Numbered from the stretch's first letter, positions 1-7,822 are shown. The stretch: DNA of 21,486 nt from Acidobacteriota bacterium (GCA_024640445.1 JAHEEZ010000030.1:1-21486), one strand, 5' to 3'. A program made the numbers and translations. The notes: generated by a model not told the origin, from the sequence alone.

Positions 1-1171
1 GCGGGTTCTGCCTGAACCAGCGCCTCTCGTAAGCTGAGGGCGACAACTCGCGCTCGACGGTATCCGCGCCGCCGTTGCCAAAGGTCTCATAGAGCCGGCT
101 GATGCCGTTGTGTGACGCGGCGATGAACATCAGGTAACTTGGCGACCAGGTATCGAACGTCCCGTGGGCGAACACGCCGGGCATTCCCATCTTCGTCATC
201 TCTGCGACGTTGTTCCATCCGATCAACTGCCACTCGTCCGCAAGGATCGGATCTATCCAGGCATTGTAAGGCTCGGTCCCGATTGTGTTGTCGTAGAGAT
301 AAGGAACGGATTCGTGAAGATCGTGCAGGACCTGGACCTTCCAATCGATGTACGTGTTCAGCACGTTCCGTGTGAGATTGAGCGAGAGCGCCATCGAGTC
401 GCGGTTGTTGTCGTGCGCGACGTAATGTCCCCAGTAAACAAGGTTCGGCCAGTTCTTATCGGGATTCGCCAGGTGCCATTTGTAAACATCGACCTGCCGG
501 TCGCGGCCGTCGGTCTCGACCACCGGCGTGATCAATGTGATCAGGTTGTTGCGGATGTCCTGGACGTACTTGCTTTCGTCAACCGCTAGCCTGTAGACGA
601 GCTCCATCAACGCCGTCGGGGATCCCGTTTCGGGCGAATGGATGGCCCCGGTCAGGTAATAGACCGGAACGGTGTCGGCGATGATCTTCTCAGCCTCGTC
701 GTCATTGAGGTTGATCTTTCTGGGATCCGCAAGTTTAGATAATTTTTCCCGATTCGATTCAAGCTTGGCGAGATTTGCCTCGGAGGATACGGCGACGGCG
801 ATCATTTCGCGTCCTTCTTCCGATTTTCCGATCGTGTAGACCTTCACCCTTGGACTGGCCTTTTCGACCATCCGCATGTAGTCGGCCACCTGGGCCGAGT
901 ACGGAAGGATCCCGGGCGCGCCGGCGACGTCACCAAGAACCGCTTTTGGCGTTGGGACCTTGTCTGACTTCGGAAGATAGTTGGTCAGCGGCGAGTTGAA
1001 CTCCTTTCGGGTTGTGTACTCGTTGATCTTGTCGGTGTATTCCTTGTCGATCGCGATATTCGGGTCGCGTTCAAGGCTCTTTTGCTTGACGGTCTGCGCA
1101 CTGGCGACCGCGGCGATGCCAAAGATAAGGATGAAAGAAGAAACGAATCTCAGGAAAGGGCTCGTGCTCAT
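1..1171 (-). CDS. M14-family zinc carboxypeptidase, secreted, C-terminus cut off by window edge
   Basis: The gene runs off the left edge; 390 residues are visible. The ATG at 1171 follows a GAGAGG Shine-Dalgarno by 6 bases and opens a signal peptide (about residues 1-26, ending near VASAQ). The mature part carries the M14 metallocarboxypeptidase signature: TGAIHSPETG gives the HxxE zinc pair (H178, E181), HDNNRDS (about 253-259) matches the substrate-binding Arg region, and DLHES supplies the third zinc histidine, H286. The catalytic glutamate of the family lies further on and is not identified here. Family members remove C-terminal residues from peptides; a secreted one would act in the periplasm or outside, probably for peptide scavenging. 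It is monocistronic in this view, with repeats upstream. The family assignment is firm; specificity cannot be read. Confidence 0.88.
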   Translation of the reverse strand, partial: MSTSPFLRFVSSFILIFGIAAVASAQTVKQKSLERDPNIAIDKEYTDKINEYTTRKEFNSPLTNYLPKSDKVPTPKAVLGDVAGAPGILPYSAQVADYMRMVEKASPRVKVYTIGKSEEGREMIAVAVSSEANLAKLESNREKLSKLADPRKINLNDDEAEKIIADTVPVYYLTGAIHSPETGSPTALMELVYRLAVDESKYVQDIRNNLITLITPVVETDGRDRQVDVYKWHLANPDKNWPNLVYWGHYVAHDNNRDSMALSLNLTRNVLNTYIDWKVQVLHDLHESVPYLYDNTIGTEPYNAWIDPILADEWQLIGWNNVAEMTKMGMPGVFAHGTFDTWSPSYLMFIAASHNGISRLYETFGNGGADTVERELSPSAYERRWFRQNP

Positions 1172-1334
1172 TTGATACCTCTCAAGAACCAGTAACGGTG
1201 GTCCGGTTTGTGGATCGATCGACCGGGAAAACGGATAGCATAACCCGATGCGAAGAATAAGTTTGCGTGTTCGAGGGAAGGTTAATCCTAGCCGAAGGGG
1301 AAGTCAATGGAGTCGGGAGATCAGGGACCAATGA

Positions 1335-1421
1335 ATCAGTACCCGGAGCGCCAGCGACGGGCAATCAGTACCCGGAGCGCGAGCGACGGGCAATCAGTAC
1401 CCGGAGCGCGAGCGACGGGCA
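1335..1421. repeat. Three tandem copies of a 29-bp REP-like palindromic repeat
   Basis: Copies lie at 1335-1363, 1364-1392 and 1393-1421, nearly identical, with the core CCCGGAGCGCGAGCGACGGG. Left arm CCCGGAGC and right arm GCGACGGG pair with two mismatches, so each copy can form an imperfect hairpin. The same unit occurs in the opposite orientation four times at 2870-3177. It lies upstream of the carboxypeptidase gene, outside coding sequence. Confidence 0.85.
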
Positions 1422-1440
1422 TAACCTCCCTGTCCGCTTT

Positions 1441-1460
1441 CCCACCCATAAATGAGTGGG
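1441..1460. repeat. Palindrome CCCACCCAT-AA-ATGAGTGGG
   Basis: A 9-bp stem with one mismatch and an AA loop. A close relative, perfect over 8 bp (CCACCCAT-TT-ATGGGTGG), sits at 2732-2749. Both are intergenic and have no T-tract, so they look like a dispersed palindromic element rather than terminators. Confidence 0.6.
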
Positions 1461-1511
1461 CTAAACAGGGAATCGCTCGGCTAGACCGGGAACGATCGAT
1501 GTTCCCTGGTC

Positions 1512-1542
1512 AAAAAAAAGCGGCCGGCAAATCGCCGGCCGC
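1512..1542 (-). terminator. Intrinsic terminator of the DUF4097 gene
   Basis: A perfect 9-bp stem GCGGCCGGC/GCCGGCCGC (1520-1528 with 1534-1542) and a 5-base loop. It is preceded on the plus strand by eight A residues (1512-1519), which read as a U-tract on the minus strand. It lies about 90 bases after the minus-strand gene ending at 1630. Confidence 0.85.
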
Positions 1543-1591
1543 TTGTCTTTCGATCGCAATATCTGCAACAGGAACTCAACCTGTTTGCCCT

Positions 1592-1626
1592 ATTCACGAA
1601 TCATTATTAACGATTCACGATTCACG
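1592..1626. repeat. Five in-register 7-bp degenerate repeats
   Basis: Starting at 1592 the sequence reads in exact 7-base steps: attcacg, two degenerate units, then attcacg twice. The tract ends three bases before the stop codon of the DUF4097 gene (1630-1632). Similar heptad tracts occur at 2824-2865, 7785-7819, 7951-7985 and 8071-8105. Confidence 0.7.
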
Positions 1627-1629
1627 CAC

Positions 1630-2529
1630 CTAGTAAGGCTTGTCGTAATCGACGTCGTCTCCCTTCATATCAAGGAGATTTGTAGCCGGGCTGAGCTGGC
1701 GGCCGTCATTCTTTCGGTTGACCGAGAGTCCTCCGCTGACGCTGCTCATCTTTATCTTCACGTCACCGGAACCGATCATCCCGTGCATGTCTCTGCCGAC
1801 GAACTCACCCTTCTTGACGGGAAGACCGAAGTCGTTCTTGATGCTTCCGCTGAGGCTTGTAGCCTTGATCGTCGCGTTCGCGTCGGACGGGAGTACCAGG
1901 TTGACTTGGCCGTTGACCGTCGTCAGGTTGATATCGCTGCCCTGAAGCAGCTGATCGAAGTCGGCTTCGACAGTTCCGTTGACCGTGGTCAGTGTCGCCG
2001 CGCCGCCAAGGTTGGTCGCCCTGACCGTGCCGTTCACCGTCGTCGCCTTCGTATTTCCCACGGGACCTGCGATGGAAACATCGCCGTTGACGGTGGTGAT
2101 GCCGTCAAGAACAGCGGTGCTCGGGACGGTCAACTCGAACTCGACCTTAAGGTCATCCATATCCCGCCGCTTCCGGTCACCGTATTCGTCATCTTTCTTG
2201 TAGTCGACCCTCACGCTGAAGTCCGAGTCGGTAGATTCGACCTTCACGTCAACGAATTTCAGTGCCTCCGGATTCTTCGAACTCTTGACGGCGATCAGGC
2301 GGACCTGCGGTGAATCCCAGGTCGTTATTTTGATCGATCCGTTGATGTTCGCGGCCTTGACCGTTCCATTCATATTGAGGGAATACGTCCTGTCGACCCG
2401 GTCGTCCTGAATAACGGCCGTTTCGATCTTGACCTGATCTGCGGCGGCGACTGTTTCGGAAATGCTCACGTCCGCGATCCCGCATGATCCGAACATGACG
2501 CACATTGCCATAGTAAGTATGTAACTCAT
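1630..2529 (-). CDS. DUF4097-type beta-repeat (putative adhesin-like) exported protein
   Basis: 299 residues; the ATG at 2529 follows AGGGAGAGAAATC, a good ribosome site. The N-terminus is hydrophobic with a cysteine at residue 16 (FGSCG), a possible but non-canonical lipobox with no basic residues before it. The body is a run of short beta-strand modules; TTVNG occurs four times (about residues 140-205), each followed by a strand such as GTVRAT or GQVNLV, and SLSGSI and SVSGGL continue the pattern towards the C-terminus. This is the right-handed parallel beta architecture of DUF4097/DUF2807 proteins, whose role is mostly unknown. A KKDDEYGDRKRRD charged insert lies near residues 110-123. A strong terminator follows at 1512-1542. 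Surface or periplasmic location is inferred; function is unassigned. Confidence 0.82.
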   Translation of the reverse strand: MSYILTMAMCVMFGSCGIADVSISETVAAADQVKIETAVIQDDRVDRTYSLNMNGTVKAANINGSIKITTWDSPQVRLIAVKSSKNPEALKFVDVKVESTDSDFSVRVDYKKDDEYGDRKRRDMDDLKVEFELTVPSTAVLDGITTVNGDVSIAGPVGNTKATTVNGTVRATNLGGAATLTTVNGTVEADFDQLLQGSDINLTTVNGQVNLVLPSDANATIKATSLSGSIKNDFGLPVKKGEFVGRDMHGMIGSGDVKIKMSSVSGGLSVNRKNDGRQLSPATNLLDMKGDDVDYDKPY

Positions 2530-2785
2530 GATTTCTCTCCCTGCTTCTTACGGGTTTTATTGGTAAAGCGTGTTTCTGAAGGTAGAACACTGCCGCGGAG
2601 GAGTTTGTGACAGGAGAGGGGCGGGAATAGTGAAATGTGGATCGTTAATAGGGAATCATGAAGAGAGGGAACACCGACCAGTGAACGTCGATCATTGACC
2701 GATGATGCCAGCGACCGTTGAATGGTTTAGGCCACCCATTTATGGGTGGGCAATGGATAAGGAGGTTTTGCCGGTCGCTGATCCC
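2530..2785. other. Intergenic spacer with a perfect palindrome, no gene
   Basis: I see no coding gene here. It must hold the promoter of the minus-strand DUF4097 gene, but no clear -35/-10 pair stands out. The perfect palindrome CCACCCAT-TT-ATGGGTGG is at 2732-2749. Confidence 0.5.
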
Positions 2786-3177
2786 CGGTCTACAGACATC
2801 CATCCCCTACGGGGCTGATCTTCTCTTCAGTCTTCTGTCTTCGGTCTTCGGTCTTCGGTCTTCTGTTTATGCCCGTCGCTAGCGCTCCGGGTTCTGATTC
2901 GGTCTCCGGTCTACAGACATCCATCCCCTACGGGGCTGATCTTCTATTCTGTCTTCGGTCTTCTGTCTTCTGTTTATGCCCGTCGCTGACGCTCCGGGTA
3001 CTGATTCGGTCTTCGGTCTACAGACATCCATTCCCTAGGGGGCTGATCTTCTCTTCGGTCTTCGGTCTTCGGTCTTCTGTTTATGCCCGTCGCTAGCGCT
3101 CCGGGTTCTGATTCGGTCTTCTGTCTTCTGTCTCCGGTCTTCTGTTTATGCCCGTCGCTGGCGCTCGGGATACTGAT
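2786..3177. repeat. Tandem array of ~107-121-bp units: heptads plus the 29-bp palindromic repeat
   Basis: Units begin at 2786, 2907 and 3014 with CGGTCTACAGACATCCAT, followed by a short palindrome (CCCCTACGGGG in units 1 and 2, CCCTAGGG in unit 3). Then comes a run of 7-bp repeats of the tcttcgg/tcttctg type (six at 2824-2865, three at 2952-2972, four at 3052-3079, four at 3117-3144). Each run ends in a TTTA spacer and the 29-bp element (2870-2898, 2977-3005, 3084-3112, 3149-3177). The fourth unit lacks the first part. The 29-bp elements are the reverse complement of those at 1335-1421. No credible coding sequence is present; the open frames follow the repeat period. Confidence 0.88.
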
Positions 3178-3201
3178 CAATTGGTCCCTGATCAATCGTC
3201 A

Positions 3202-3238
3202 ATGAAAAGAGGGCCGGAAGACTTCCGTCTCCCGGCCC
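3202..3238 (-). terminator. Intrinsic terminator of the lipoprotein gene
   Basis: GGGCCGG (3211-3217) pairs with CCGGCCC (3232-3238), with an inner GAC/GTC pairing. On the minus strand it is followed by TCTTTTCATT. It lies 24 bases after the stop of the gene at 3262-4242. Confidence 0.75.
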
Positions 3239-3261
3239 CGGTATTCTCAAAAAACAAACTA

Positions 3262-4242
3262 CTACTTCTTCGGTTCAGGCGAGTTCATATGGAACATGGG
3301 CTTCCAGGCGTCTCCGTCCTTGGTGAAGATCGTGGTCGTATAAACCACTTTGTCCAGAGCCTCTTCACCGCAGGTGCCGTCCTGCATTCCTTTGTAGGTG
3401 AATATATAAAGGCCGTCGTTGACCTTGGTAGCCATCCCGTCCGAAAGTGAGAAGCTGTTGATCTTGCATCCGCCTTCGCCGATCGCCTTGATCTCGGCGG
3501 CGCGGTCCCCGACACCGTCAGCGCTCAGCGACATGAAGTTCGCGGCAAGCGTTTCTTCGAACGGCTTGATGTCGTTCTTGGACCAGGCTTCCCAAAGCTT
3601 GTTCTCGATCTCCAGAAGGGTCTTAGCCATCTCTTCGTCGTTCGCGATCTTCGGCTCTACCGGAGCCTCTTCCTTCTTGGCCTCGCCTTCGGCGGCGGGC
3701 TTCTCTTCCTTGGCGGCGCCTTCTTCAGCCTTGGCATCCTTGTCGGCCGGCATCACTTTCTCCTCGATGTCGATGCTTTGGTAGTATGCGGCCTTCCAGG
3801 CTTCACCATCCTTTTCCCAAAGTACGGCGTAGACGTCGGAATTCTTTTCGGTCTTGTCTCCGCACTTCCTTTCGCCGGAGCCCTTGCCCGTCATCAGCGC
3901 CACACCATCGCCCAATTCAACGACCTTGCGATCGGAAGTAGAGCTGCTCACAGGTTCACAAGGATCATCGCCGATCCATTTCAGGACCATCGCCTTGTCG
4001 GCCCGGCCGTTGCCCATCACACCGACAAAGTCATCGGATACGTTGGCTTCGTAGAACTTCACATCCTTCTTCTTGCCGGCCTCGGTAAAGCTGTCATCGA
4101 CCTCTAAAATCGCGGCCTCCACCGTTTTAGCCGGCTCTTCGGTGTTCTCGTTGGTTTCGGTATTCGTTCCGGTCTCTGCCGGGCAAGCGGCCAACAGCGC
4201 CGCGAGTAACGTGATCAATAGAATGCTAAGAGTTTTTTTCAT
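3262..4242 (-). CDS. Lipoprotein with two tandem NTF2-like (DUF4440/SnoaL-type) domains
   Basis: The start is placed at 4242, not the in-frame ATG at 4281, because AAAGGAG lies 7 bases upstream and it begins a classic lipoprotein signal, MKKTLSILLI..LLAAC with the lipobox cysteine at residue 20. The product is 326 residues. A Thr/Glu-rich spacer (about 21-38) leads into a first domain (about 40-155: EAAILEVDDSF, FVGVMGNGR, VYAVLWEKDGEAWKAAY). An Ala/Glu/Lys linker (about 157-200) leads into a second domain (about 205-326: KTLLEIENKLWEAWSKND, FMSLSADG, TIFTKDGDAWKPMFHM). Both have the helix-then-sheet pattern of SnoaL/DUF4440 proteins, some of which bind small ligands; no catalytic residue is evident. 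It should be membrane-anchored outside the cytoplasm. Function unknown. Confidence 0.83.
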   Translation of the reverse strand: MKKTLSILLITLLAALLAACPAETGTNTETNENTEEPAKTVEAAILEVDDSFTEAGKKKDVKFYEANVSDDFVGVMGNGRADKAMVLKWIGDDPCEPVSSSTSDRKVVELGDGVALMTGKGSGERKCGDKTEKNSDVYAVLWEKDGEAWKAAYYQSIDIEEKVMPADKDAKAEEGAAKEEKPAAEGEAKKEEAPVEPKIANDEEMAKTLLEIENKLWEAWSKNDIKPFEETLAANFMSLSADGVGDRAAEIKAIGEGGCKINSFSLSDGMATKVNDGLYIFTYKGMQDGTCGEEALDKVVYTTTIFTKDGDAWKPMFHMNSPEPKK

Positions 4243-4308
4243 AAGTCGTCTCCTTTGGGAATCGATCTGATTTCGGAACAATTAAACTGCTTTGCCGAAA
4301 TGATTGCA

Positions 4309-4366
4309 GGCCGGAAATCCGGCCCGAACTAATGGATTCTGTATTTATTTTCGCTAATCGTGGCAA
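4309..4366 (-). promoter_or_regulatory. Possible promoter and leader hairpin of the lipoprotein gene
   Basis: On the minus strand TTGCCA (4366-4361) lies 17 bases before TACAGA (4343-4338); the -35 is good, the -10 weak. The predicted transcript would begin with a perfect hairpin, GGCCGGA-TT-TCCGGCC (4324-4309). The remaining 4367-4538 spacer shows no gene. Confidence 0.3.
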
Positions 4367-4538
4367 ATATTACACGAATAAGCCCAAACGGCAAGTAATA
4401 TCGGGCCTTTTCGGAAATGGGCTCTGTTCGGCGAGATGGAAAGATCCACAGGTATTTCTGCTTCTCCAACAGCTTCGGCCCTGTTAACAGCAAACCTCTC
4501 TCATCCTTCCGGACAATTCCTGTCTTTCCGTATGGACT

Positions 4539-6386
4539 CTACCAGGCGATCCCATAGTCGTCGCCGTGATGGCTGGAGCCGCCCCACATCGTACCGTGTT
4601 CGCGGTCAAAGAATATGGCGTTGATGGGACCTGATGTCCTTTCCTGAAAAGTGAGCGTGTATCCCGCGGCGATCAATTCCCTTCGTATCCAGGGGGGCAC
4701 GGAATCGGCGAGAAGCAATCTTCCGGGCCTCGATTCGTGGTCGCCGAACGAGCTTTTCATCTGGTAACTATTTATGTTCGCAGCCTCCACTGACTCCTGA
4801 ACGTTCATCCCGAACTCCACCACGTTGAGGAAGAACTGAAGCAGGTTCTGGTCCTGGCTGTCGCCGCCCTGAACCGAAAACGAGAGGAATGGCTTGCCAT
4901 CTTTCAGAGCCATTGTCGGAGTAAGTGTGACCCGCGGCTGTTTGCCCGGTTCTATAATATTGAAAGGATTTTCTTTGGCGTCGAGGTTAAAGCTCTGTGC
5001 CCTTTGACTAAGTCCGACTCCGGTCCGACCCGCGATGACCGCCGGCACCCATCCTCCGCTTGGAGTGACAGAAACCACCCAGCCTTCCTCATCAGCCGCC
5101 TGCACCGATGTCGTACCCGCGTAGAATTGCTTGTCGAGCGTTGCATCCGAGGCCGCTACTTCAGCGGACTGCTTCTTTCCCCAGTCCTTCAGCAGATCAA
5201 GATAAGGATTCGTGCCGCCCTGGAACGGATACGGATCACCCGGTTTCACGTTCGGATCGTTCTTGTCCGGATCTATCTCTTTCAGCCGCGCTTTGGCATA
5301 TTCCTTGGAGAGAAGTCCTTCAATCGGCTCCGCGGGCGGGAATGCCGGATCGCCGTAGTAAAAGTCGCGGTCCGCAAAACTGAGATTCATCGCCTGATAG
5401 AGCGTGTGAATGTATCGCGAACTGTTATAGCCCATTGCCTTGAGATCGAAATTCTCAAGCAGGTTCAACGCCTGGAGCATCACGGGACCTTGCGTCCAGT
5501 GGGTCAGTTTGTAAACGTCGATACCTCTGTAGCTTGTCTTAACCGGCTCTTCGAACTTCACTTTCCAACCGGCGAGGTCTTCCATCGTAATAAGACCGCC
5601 CTCTTCCCGGGTCCCTCGGACCAGTTCTTTGGCGATGTCGCCTCTGTAGAAACGTTCGTGAGCGGCGTAGATCGCCTCCTTCCGGGACTTGCCGTTCTTA
5701 AGCGCTTCCGCTTCCGCCTCAACCAGTTTCCTCAGCGTCGCCGCAAGATCGGGCTGGCGAAAGATCTGACCCGGTTCAGGAGCCTCGCGGTCCTTCCCTA
5801 TGTTCGGGAGCATCACCTCGCGTGAGTATTTCCATTTCTTGAGCCATTCTTTCCGCTGTTCAATCACATTGGAGGCTCCCTCCTCCATCGGATAACCGTC
5901 CGCCATCTCGATCGAGGGTCCGAGGATGTCCTTCAGACTCAACTTCCCGAATTCCGCAAGCATCGCGAAGATGCCGCCCGGTGTTCCCGGAGTGACTGCC
6001 GCGAGCGGTCCATACTCGGGCGGATAGTTCTTGAATCCTTTTGAAGCGTAGTACTCGACCGTCGCTCCTTTCGGCGCGATACCGAGCGCGTTGACGCCGA
6101 TCACTTTACCCGTATGCGGATTGTAGATGAGTGCCTGCGTCTCGCCGCCCCAGCTGAGCGTGTCCCACATTGTGGATGTCGAAGCGATCATCGCGCAGGC
6201 GGCGTCAACGGCGTTGCCGCCCTTCTGATACATCATCGCACCCGCCGTTGCCGCTAGCGGCTTGCCGGTGATCGCCACCCAGTGACGACCATGGAGGACG
6301 GGCTTGGCGGTGCGTTGGGCTGAGACGGTGGCGGAAAGGATCAATGAGAAGAGCAGGACTGCGATGATTAGTTGTAAGGAATTCAT
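4539..6386 (-). CDS. Gamma-glutamyltransferase-family (Ntn hydrolase) secreted enzyme
   Basis: 615 residues from the ATG at 6386, chosen because it opens a clean signal peptide (MNSLQLIIAVLLF...VSAQ, about 24 residues); an in-frame ATG at 6422 would add 12 residues, and neither has a clear Shine-Dalgarno. GGT features: GNAVDAACA near the N-terminus, AVTPGTPGG, and the self-cleavage site AGTTSVQAADEEG with T425 as the expected nucleophile. Cleavage would give subunits of about 424 and 190 residues, as in GGT (E. coli enzyme about 580). Family members hydrolyse or transfer gamma-glutamyl groups, for example from glutathione, in the periplasm; some relatives are acylases. Oddities: the usual Ser-Ser after the nucleophile domain is replaced by RVTLTPTM, and the GSPGG-type loop reads VQGGDSQ, so substrate may differ. 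Monocistronic. Confidence 0.85.
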   Translation of the reverse strand: MNSLQLIIAVLLFSLILSATVSAQRTAKPVLHGRHWVAITGKPLAATAGAMMYQKGGNAVDAACAMIASTSTMWDTLSWGGETQALIYNPHTGKVIGVNALGIAPKGATVEYYASKGFKNYPPEYGPLAAVTPGTPGGIFAMLAEFGKLSLKDILGPSIEMADGYPMEEGASNVIEQRKEWLKKWKYSREVMLPNIGKDREAPEPGQIFRQPDLAATLRKLVEAEAEALKNGKSRKEAIYAAHERFYRGDIAKELVRGTREEGGLITMEDLAGWKVKFEEPVKTSYRGIDVYKLTHWTQGPVMLQALNLLENFDLKAMGYNSSRYIHTLYQAMNLSFADRDFYYGDPAFPPAEPIEGLLSKEYAKARLKEIDPDKNDPNVKPGDPYPFQGGTNPYLDLLKDWGKKQSAEVAASDATLDKQFYAGTTSVQAADEEGWVVSVTPSGGWVPAVIAGRTGVGLSQRAQSFNLDAKENPFNIIEPGKQPRVTLTPTMALKDGKPFLSFSVQGGDSQDQNLLQFFLNVVEFGMNVQESVEAANINSYQMKSSFGDHESRPGRLLLADSVPPWIRRELIAAGYTLTFQERTSGPINAIFFDREHGTMWGGSSHHGDDYGIAW

Positions 6387-6472
6387 AACGATAATAGTTA
6401 TTCGTCCAACGAGATAAACCATTGGATCGTTTCATGTTGGGCACGTGGGGAAGGTTAGAATTATCGAACGAT

Positions 6473-6590
6473 CGCGCTTCGCGGCGCATTGGGCACGCAC
6501 AAGACCTGCCCCTATGAACCTGGCTAACTCGCAATGGATTCTCTCGCGCCTTCGGCGCATTGGGCAGGCACAGGTCCTGCCCCTACGAAT
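6473..6590. repeat. Two direct copies of a ~46-bp hairpin repeat
   Basis: Copies at 6473-6518 and 6545-6590 share GCGCATTGGGCA, a variable loop, then CTGCCCCTA and GAA. In the second copy two perfect hairpins form: GCGCC-TTC-GGCGC (6546-6558) and GGGCAGG/CCTGCCC (6562-6568 with 6576-6582). The first copy is decayed in both stems. Lies just after the kbl stop codon; no T-tract, so probably a dispersed repeat rather than a terminator. Confidence 0.72.
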
Positions 6591-6602
6591 CCCTTCGAAC
6601 TC

Positions 6603-7784
6603 TTAAATCCCCAACTCTTCTTTTGCCTCTTTGAACTTCGTGACGGCGAACTCAAGGTCTTCCTTAGAATGTGCCGCCGATACCTGTGTGCGGATCCGCG
6701 CCTGGCCCATAGGGACGACCGGGAACGAGAAACCGATCACATAAATTCCCTTGGTCAGAAGCAGGTCAGCCATCTTCGTAGCGAGCGCCGCATCGCCTAG
6801 CATCACCGGGACGATCGGATGTTCGCCGGCGAGTATGTTCAGACCGATCTTGGAAAGTTCCTCCCGGAAGAATGCCGTGTTCGAGGCGAGCTTGTCGCGA
6901 AGGTGCGTGGATTCCGAGAGCATCTCGATCGCGCGGATCGATCCCGCGACGATCGCCGGCGCAACCGTGTTCGAGAAAAGATACGGCCGCGAACGCTGGC
7001 GCAGCATCTCGACGATCTCTTTCCGTCCGCTGGTGTAACCTCCGCTCGCGCCGCCCAGCGCCTTGCCGAGAGTGCCTGTAATGATGTCGATCCGGTCCAT
7101 AACGCCGTGGTGCTCGTGCGTGCCGCGTCCGTGCTCGCCGACAAATCCGACCGCATGCGAGTCGTCGACCATCACCATAGCTTCGTATTTTTCCGCCAGG
7201 TCGCAAATCTCGGGAAGTTTCGCGAGGTATCCGTCCATCGAGAATACCCCGTCGGTCGCGATCATTCTTCTGCGTGCGCCGGACGCTTCTTTGAGCTTCT
7301 CTTCAAGGTCGTTCATGTCACCGTTGGCGTACCGGAACCGCTGAGCCTTGCAAAGGCGTATACCGTCGATGATGCTTGCGTGGTTAAGCGCGTCGGAAAT
7401 GATCGCGTCCTCTTCGCCGAGGATCGTCTCGAACAGACCGCCGTTCGCGTCAAAGCAGGACGTGTAGAGAATCGTGTCCTCCATCCCGAGAAACTCGCTG
7501 ATCTTCTTTTCGAGGCGTTTGTGGATCGTCTGTGTGCCGCAGATGAACCGGACGGACGCGAGGCCGTAGCCCCACTCATCCAGTCCCTTGTGCGCAGCCT
7601 CGATTATCGAGCGGTCGTCGGCGAGTCCGAGGTAGTTGTTGGCGCACATATTCAGGACTTCGCCTCCCGCGACATCGATGTGCGCATCCTGCGGCGTCTC
7701 GATAACGCGCTCGGACTTGTAGAGACCCGCTTCGCGGATCTCGTCGATCTGTTCCTGTATCTGTTTTTTGGCTGTTGCGTACAT
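6603..7784 (-). CDS. kbl: Glycine C-acetyltransferase (2-amino-3-ketobutyrate CoA ligase)
   Basis: 393 residues, close to the usual ~398. This PLP enzyme cleaves 2-amino-3-oxobutyrate with CoA to glycine and acetyl-CoA, the second step of threonine catabolism. It aligns along its length with Kbl: NMCANNYLGLADD, the VRFICGTQ stretch, SDALNHASIIDGIRLCKA, VMVDDSHAVGF (D207 and H210, PLP-ring contacts), and TGTLGKALGGASGG with the PLP lysine K241. The upstream gene on the same strand is tdh, the first step, 320 bases away across a repeat-filled spacer. No Shine-Dalgarno precedes the ATG; instead heptad repeats run right up to it (7785-7819). Either the repeats displaced the native leader or translation starts by another route. 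Confidence 0.96.
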   Translation of the reverse strand: MYATAKKQIQEQIDEIREAGLYKSERVIETPQDAHIDVAGGEVLNMCANNYLGLADDRSIIEAAHKGLDEWGYGLASVRFICGTQTIHKRLEKKISEFLGMEDTILYTSCFDANGGLFETILGEEDAIISDALNHASIIDGIRLCKAQRFRYANGDMNDLEEKLKEASGARRRMIATDGVFSMDGYLAKLPEICDLAEKYEAMVMVDDSHAVGFVGEHGRGTHEHHGVMDRIDIITGTLGKALGGASGGYTSGRKEIVEMLRQRSRPYLFSNTVAPAIVAGSIRAIEMLSESTHLRDKLASNTAFFREELSKIGLNILAGEHPIVPVMLGDAALATKMADLLLTKGIYVIGFSFPVVPMGQARIRTQVSAAHSKEDLEFAVTKFKEAKEELGI

Positions 7785-7819
7785 AGTGATGAGTTATGAG
7801 CTATGGGTAATAAGTTCGG
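7785..7819. repeat. Heptad repeats abutting the kbl start codon
   Basis: Five 7-base units begin on the base next to the kbl ATG: agtgatg, agttatg, then three more degenerate copies ending at 7819. They occupy the place where the kbl ribosome site should be. Confidence 0.7.
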
Positions 7820-7822
7820 AAC

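Noticed and set aside
1335..1421. CRISPR array
   Set aside because: The 29-bp units are directly adjacent with no spacers and no cas genes are near.
1182..1633. Open frames through the 29-bp repeats (1182-1364 minus, 1307-1633 plus)
   Set aside because: The translation repeats with the 29-bp units and runs through the terminator at 1512-1542; not coding.
2869..3195. Open frames on both strands in the repeat array (for example 2869-3096 plus, 2974-3195 minus)
   Set aside because: They follow the repeat units, give low-complexity translations and have no ribosome site.
4480..4492. Palindrome CTGTTAACAG downstream of the GGT-family gene
   Set aside because: Short, no T-tract, expected by chance at this length.
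5004..5825. Plus-strand frame of 273 residues opposite the GGT-family gene
   Set aside because: Arginine-rich antisense shadow without a start signal.
6819..7799. Long plus-strand frame of 326 residues opposite kbl
   Set aside because: Antisense shadow of a well-recognised GC-rich gene; no domain, no ribosome site.
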